Shown here one piece after another: positions 60,385-64,000 of a stretch of DNA of 64,000 nucleotides (the first letter of the stretch is position 1; every line of letters starts with the position of its first letter). The stretch is from Flavipsychrobacter sp. (GTDB lineage Bacteria > Bacteroidota > Bacteroidia > Chitinophagales > Chitinophagaceae). A model generated the notes under the pieces. It was not told where the DNA came from. It did no database searches and worked only from the letters and a program-made list of their open reading frames with translations. Both the position numbers and the translations under genes were made by a program. Where the stretch lies: assembly GCA_017849575.1 (NCBI GenBank), contig JAFIGV010000027.1, positions 62,001 to 126,000 on the forward strand, given 5' to 3'.

Positions 60385-60457
60385 GCCTGATAGAAATGTG
60401 GCGCAAAATTGCCCGAAAACGGCGAGAAACCGCCGGCGAACAACCAACAAAGTAATG

Positions 60458-61411
60458 TTAATTGAGGCCAATCTTCTCTTCTATAAGATAATGGTTTCTG
60501 TCGGCTGCATTGCGCGATACCAGCTCGGCCACAAAGCCGGTAAGAAAAAATTGGGTGCCGATGATCATGGTGGTAAGGGCAAGATAAAAGGGTGGCCGGT
60601 TGGTCAGGAACACACCGTCGTCAATAAAACGGAGGACGACAAGATATATGGTCAGCAGAAAGCCCAATAGAAAGGTAAGCGTTCCTAAGGTGCCGAAAAA
60701 GTGCATGGGTTTTTTTCCAAACCGCCCCATGAACTGAACGGAAAGCAGGTCGAGAAAACCGTTAATGAACCGCTCCCATCCAAACTTAGACACTCCGTAT
60801 TTTCTGGCGCGGTGTACCACCACTTTTTCGCCTATTTTCCTAAACCCTGCCCACTTGGCCAGCACAGGAATGAAGCGGTGCATCTCACCATATACCTCTA
60901 TGCTTTTCACTACTTTTTTGTTGTAGGACTTCAGCCCGCAGTTCATATCGTGCAGCCTAATGCCCGATATACGGCGGTTCACCGCATTATACAGTTTGCT
61001 GGGCAGATTTTTAGTCAGCGCATTGTCATGGCGTACTTTCTTCCAGCCACTTACCAGATCATAGCCTTCCACCGCTATCATCCGATAGAGCTCCGGTATT
61101 TCGTCCGGGCTGTCCTGCAGGTCCGCATCCATGGTAATCACCACATTGCCCCGGGCAGCCTTGAAGCCCTCGTTGAGCGCGGCACTTTTGCCGTAGTTGC
61201 GCTGAAACTTGATGCCCTTTACCGCGGCGTATTGCTCCGAAAGCTCCTGAACCACTTTCCAGCTATCGTCTGTGCTCCCGTCGTCTATCATGATCACTTC
61301 ATGACTATAGCCGTGTTCCGCACACACACGTTCTATCCAGTCGGCCAGTTCAGGCAGCGACTCCTCTTCGTTAAAGAGGGGTATAATGATGGAAATGTCA
61401 GTTGACTGCAT
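60458..61411 (-). CDS. GT2-family glycosyltransferase with two membrane helices
   Basis: The 317-residue protein has the GT-A fold of DPM1/DolP-mannosyltransferase-like family 2: DISIIIPLFNEEESLPELADWIE at the start, MIDDGSTDDSW (near 40), TMDADLQDSPDEIPEL (near 93, DxD-type metal site) and GLKSYNKKVVKSI. Two helices (about 235-255 and 275-295) at the C-terminus anchor it to the inner membrane. Related proteins (ArnC/GtrB) transfer a sugar to undecaprenyl phosphate. It is upstream of the barrel-protein gene on the same strand (74 bases to its start). Donor and acceptor unknown. Confidence 0.9.
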   Translation of the reverse strand: MQSTDISIIIPLFNEEESLPELADWIERVCAEHGYSHEVIMIDDGSTDDSWKVVQELSEQYAAVKGIKFQRNYGKSAALNEGFKAARGNVVITMDADLQDSPDEIPELYRMIAVEGYDLVSGWKKVRHDNALTKNLPSKLYNAVNRRISGIRLHDMNCGLKSYNKKVVKSIEVYGEMHRFIPVLAKWAGFRKIGEKVVVHRARKYGVSKFGWERFINGFLDLLSVQFMGRFGKKPMHFFGTLGTLTFLLGFLLTIYLVVLRFIDDGVFLTNRPPFYLALTTMIIGTQFFLTGFVAELVSRNAADRNHYLIEEKIGLN

Positions 61412-61429
61412 GGAAAGAAGCGCGACAAT

Positions 61430-61942
61430 TTAGGATAGTGTTGGGGGAGGTGCACCGTCGCCTTTCTTTTTAGGGAAGATGGCGGCAATAGCAGAAAATA
61501 TCGCACCCATAAACAAAGTCGAGATCAAGGTACCCCCGATCAACGCAGGAATAAAAAATTTGTTGGTCATCGTCACTGCCTGTTCGATCTGCTCATCGGA
61601 AAGGCCCTGCTGTGCCATGCGTTCCTGTGCGATTTCCAGACCTTTCTCCCGCATGTCGGGGAAAATAAACAGGGAAAGGATAGCCCAGGCCAGGAGTACG
61701 ATGGTAATGATTGACGAGGCTTTAAAACCACTGCTCCAGACATTTCCGAAGGTTACATAATTATCATTTGCTTTAGCGTAAGCCATAGCATTTAAGATGA
61801 GGCCAACCAAAAAAGGGATATACGCTATCCATTGCGACCAGGTTTCAAAAGCGAGCCCGGAGACGTAGAGAATAACGTTGAAAACAATCATTATGATTCC
61901 GGTTACGAATCCATACATCATGTGTGTTTGTTTCTTTTCCAT
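61430..61942 (-). CDS. DUF4199 membrane protein
   Basis: The 170-residue protein has four hydrophobic helices: MYGFVTGIIMIVFNVILYVSG, WIAYIPFLVGLILNAMAYA, SIITIVLLAWAILSLFIFP and FIPALIGGTLISTLFMGAIFSAIAA. Between the third and fourth is a conserved short soluble helix (AQERMAQQGLSDEQIEQAV). This is the DUF4199 arrangement, widespread in Bacteroidota and of unknown function. It lies between the dihydroorotase-like and GT2 genes on the same strand, with 2- and 18-base gaps, so they are probably co-transcribed. Confidence 0.87.
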   Translation of the reverse strand: MEKKQTHMMYGFVTGIIMIVFNVILYVSGLAFETWSQWIAYIPFLVGLILNAMAYAKANDNYVTFGNVWSSGFKASSIITIVLLAWAILSLFIFPDMREKGLEIAQERMAQQGLSDEQIEQAVTMTNKFFIPALIGGTLISTLFMGAIFSAIAAIFPKKKGDGAPPPTLS

Positions 61943-61944
61943 AT

Positions 61945-63210
61945 TTATTGGTTTGTGATGAATTGACCGTTTGAGGCGATGGCAACAATCGACCCCTTTA
62001 ATTTCTTTCCGTTATAAGGATGGTTTGCCGATAGCGACTTCCATTTTTTCGGGTTTACTTCCGTTTCCGTCGCCGTGCTAAAGATCGTAAAACTACCGGC
62101 ACCTTTAGCTACCGGCGTTGTTTGAAGGCCAAATATTTTTCGGGCGTTCAGTGAAAAAGCATCAACCAGCCTTTCCGTGCTCACTTTGCCGGCCAGTGCA
62201 TCATACACCACGCTAAAAGCTATTTCCTGCAGGTTCATACCATCAGCAGCATACTCAAACTCTTTTGTTTTAGCGTCCCAGTCCTGTGGGCGATGGTGCG
62301 TGGCAATACAATCTATGGTGCCGTCCTGAAGCCCTTCTATCAGTGCGCGTCGGTCGGTCTCGGTTCTCAGCACAGGCATCACTTTATAGGCACTGTCGTA
62401 GCCGGTCAGCGCCTCGTCGGTAAGGACAAGGTGATAAGGCGTAACGGAACAGCTTATATCTAGTCCGGATTTTTTTGCATCTCGTACCAGACCCACGCCT
62501 GCAGCGGTAGAGAGGCCGGTGATATGCAGTCGGGAATCCGTATAACGCAGCAGCTCGATATCGCGGTGTAAGAGCGTGGTTTCTGCCAGCTCTGGTATGC
62601 CGGCCATTCCGAGTCTTGTAGAGATGCTTCCTTCGTGCATGAGCCCTCCCGCCGACAAAGAAAGGTCGAGCGGTATTTGCAGCAATATTCCCTCAAATGA
62701 CTTTACATACTCGAGGGCTTTCAAAAAAAGACCGGCATGTTGCACAGGTTTCCATCCGTCGGTAAAGGCGAGTGCCCCGTGGTGATGCATGTCCAGCATT
62801 TCCGCCAGGGCTTTTCCTTCCAGAGATTGGGTAATGCTGCCCAGCGGATGTAGCCGCACGGCGTTTCCTCTGGCTTTTTGCAAAACAAACTGTACGGCTG
62901 ATTTTCCCGACACGGGTGGGTGCGTATTGGGCGCAAGCATGACATCGGTGTATCCCCCCGCTGCTGCGGCATTCAGCCCGCTGGCTATGGTTTCTTTATG
63001 TTCAAAACCTGGCTCGCAATAGTCTGCAAAAACATCTACAAACCCCTGGCTGATGCAGAGCCCGTCTCCGGATATCACCGAAGCGCCCTCTTGCTCAATA
63101 CCATCTCCAATGGCTTCAATAACACCGTCTTGAATAAGGATGTCCACGACTTTGTTGTGAAAATCAGATTGAGGATCTACAATCTTTGCCTGGCGAATAA
63201 GCACGGACAT
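61945..63210 (-). CDS. Dihydroorotase homologue lacking the HxH metal site (PyrX-like)
   Basis: The 421-residue protein starts at the ATG at 63210; one TTG upstream is not used. It has the amidohydrolase (TIM-barrel) fold of class I dihydroorotase: GFVDVFADYCEPGFEHKETIASGLNAAAAGGYTDVMLAPNTHPP. Where the active enzyme has HxH (in GFIDLHVH), this has Phe61-Ala-Asp63, so the first zinc ligands are lost. A late DCIATHHRPQDWDAKTKEFEYA block keeps part of the site. In other bacteria an inactive homologue (PyrX) assembles with aspartate transcarbamoylase (PyrB). It overlaps the stop of the BatA-like gene by one base. Confidence 0.87.
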   Translation of the reverse strand: MSVLIRQAKIVDPQSDFHNKVVDILIQDGVIEAIGDGIEQEGASVISGDGLCISQGFVDVFADYCEPGFEHKETIASGLNAAAAGGYTDVMLAPNTHPPVSGKSAVQFVLQKARGNAVRLHPLGSITQSLEGKALAEMLDMHHHGALAFTDGWKPVQHAGLFLKALEYVKSFEGILLQIPLDLSLSAGGLMHEGSISTRLGMAGIPELAETTLLHRDIELLRYTDSRLHITGLSTAAGVGLVRDAKKSGLDISCSVTPYHLVLTDEALTGYDSAYKVMPVLRTETDRRALIEGLQDGTIDCIATHHRPQDWDAKTKEFEYAADGMNLQEIAFSVVYDALAGKVSTERLVDAFSLNARKIFGLQTTPVAKGAGSFTIFSTATETEVNPKKWKSLSANHPYNGKKLKGSIVAIASNGQFITNQ

Positions 63211-64000
63211 CAACGGGGAGCGACTGTTTTTTTGCCAAAATTACCGGCCAGCAGAAATGTTTCTGCCGCCAGCATAAACAGGGCTAAAATAGCACAAACT
63301 TTCCAAAGCGGGAAGGAGCTTACTGCCTGTTCTCCTGCAGCATCGTCGCCGGGTTTTTGCCAGTAGATATAGGGTGCTTTCCAATTTTGTTTCAGCGTCT
63401 CCAGGTCCCAAAGTGCAAGGTAGGATTCCGCCCGGTTTGGGTTGAGCGCAACAGCTACTGTATCACGGCCGGTCGAAACAAGATTGTAAAACCCGGGTTC
63501 GCTTATCATTCCGGCAAGATACACGTTGAGCCCGGCACCGCTGGGACGTTGCGGAGGTATCATATCCATAGGCCCTTTTGTTATATGCACCATATTGCGC
63601 TCTCCGTCGTTACTGACCGGCAAAAATACCGGACGAAGATTTCCTGCAGTGAGTGCAAACACATCACTACTCCGCGACTGTGTGGTCATCCCATAAATAA
63701 AAGGCACAAAGAAATAACTGCCGGCAAAATTACCGCTCATCAGGTCGGTAGTGAGCAGGTACAGTTTTCCCCTCGAAGGAGTAAACTGTGCAAACAAAGC
63801 TTCTCCGTTTCTGAAACTGAGCACAGATTGCTGGTTGGCCGCCAGTGCTGCACTTGTGCTGTAGTGCCAGCTTGCCGTGGGCAGTTGCACATTATCAGGT
63901 ATGCGTTCAAATATTTCGCGCACCAGTTCGCTGCCTTGCTGTAGGTTCGTAGCGGTCTGCACGGATGTATCTCTTTTTTCAAACCGTATCCCGGCTATGG
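63210..64000 (-). CDS. BatA-like aerotolerance-type membrane protein, 3' part
   Basis: The reverse frame stays open to the window edge, so only the C-terminal 263 or so residues are visible. They include EGEALFAQFTPSRGKLYLLTTDL-type strands (FRNGEALFAQFTP, YLLTTDLMSGNFAGSYFFVPFIYGM) and a membrane helix near the end (LWKVCAILALFMLAAETFLL) with a short basic tail. The pattern matches the C-terminal half of BatA N-terminal-domain proteins (double-transmembrane proteins) in Bacteroidota, which usually start with two helices and a vWA-like fold. It is the first gene of the reverse group with the dihydroorotase homologue. Function is not established. Confidence 0.75.
   Translation of the reverse strand, partial: IAGIRFEKRDTSVQTATNLQQGSELVREIFERIPDNVQLPTASWHYSTSAALAANQQSVLSFRNGEALFAQFTPSRGKLYLLTTDLMSGNFAGSYFFVPFIYGMTTQSRSSDVFALTAGNLRPVFLPVSNDGERNMVHITKGPMDMIPPQRPSGAGLNVYLAGMISEPGFYNLVSTGRDTVAVALNPNRAESYLALWDLETLKQNWKAPYIYWQKPGDDAAGEQAVSSFPLWKVCAILALFMLAAETFLLAGNFGKKTVAPR

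Overview
The window is chromosomal DNA from a member of the Bacteroidota, most likely a Chitinophagaceae/Sphingobacteriia-type organism. The grounds are: MqnC of the futalosine menaquinone pathway, DUF349, DUF4197 and DUF4199 proteins, a carboxypeptidase-regulatory-domain outer-membrane receptor, a large alpha-2-macroglobulin, a CarB that stops before its allosteric domain, and several upstream sequences fitting the Bacteroidota -7 box TAnnTTTG. Genes are dense, with many 1- to 4-base overlaps. No tRNA or rRNA gene was found.

Layout. 1-2.9 kb: 3' end of mnmG, recX, apaG, then a reverse pair (thioredoxin-like protein, MerR-type regulator). 3-11.8 kb: mqnC, an RND-type exporter, a fatty-acid-hydroxylase family protein, a CoA-type Nudix hydrolase, a CDGSH iron-sulfur protein, a pirin, a MORN/YwqK protein, an atypical NtrC-like response regulator and a lipoprotein. 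11.9-18 kb: a 2021-residue alpha-2-macroglobulin. 18-23 kb: a ParE-type toxin-antitoxin pair and a small surface-polysaccharide group (flippase, GT4 glycosyltransferase, polytopic membrane protein). 22.9-25.4 kb: mreB-mreC-mreD. 25.5-26.5 kb: two AT-rich unknown genes. 26.6-36.1 kb: carB, a thioesterase, an M16-like protein without its zinc motif, a CvpA-CAP fusion, an LpxH-like phosphatase, a SixA-like phosphatase and a fusion of an AmgK-like kinase with the RapZ sensor domain.

36.1-48.4 kb is the accessory region. It has a 600-base gene-free stretch with strong hairpins and a terminator, a DUF4411 PIN / HTH-ImmA pair, a gene remnant, and a three-gene reverse operon. That operon encodes a methyltransferase with an N-terminal nuclease motif, a zinc-ribbon plus Shedu-like PD-(D/E)XK protein, and a 1210-residue RecD-like helicase with a C-terminal nuclease; it looks like an undescribed defence system. 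Next comes a DUF559 endonuclease gene embedded in 14 copies of a GC-rich palindrome (core CCCCCTCCCGGAGGGGG), a REP-like array that may be serviced by that nuclease. tsf follows directly, without rpsB.

49.4-64 kb is core-like again: a secreted protein with two CPPVCD motifs, a TPR membrane protein, a UvrD helicase fused to an iron-sulfur RecB-type nuclease, DUF349 and DUF4197 proteins, an outer-membrane beta-barrel receptor, a GT2 glycosyltransferase, a DUF4199 protein, a dihydroorotase homologue lacking the HxH motif and the 3' part of a BatA-like protein. All functions are read from motifs in the translated sequence; no database search was possible.
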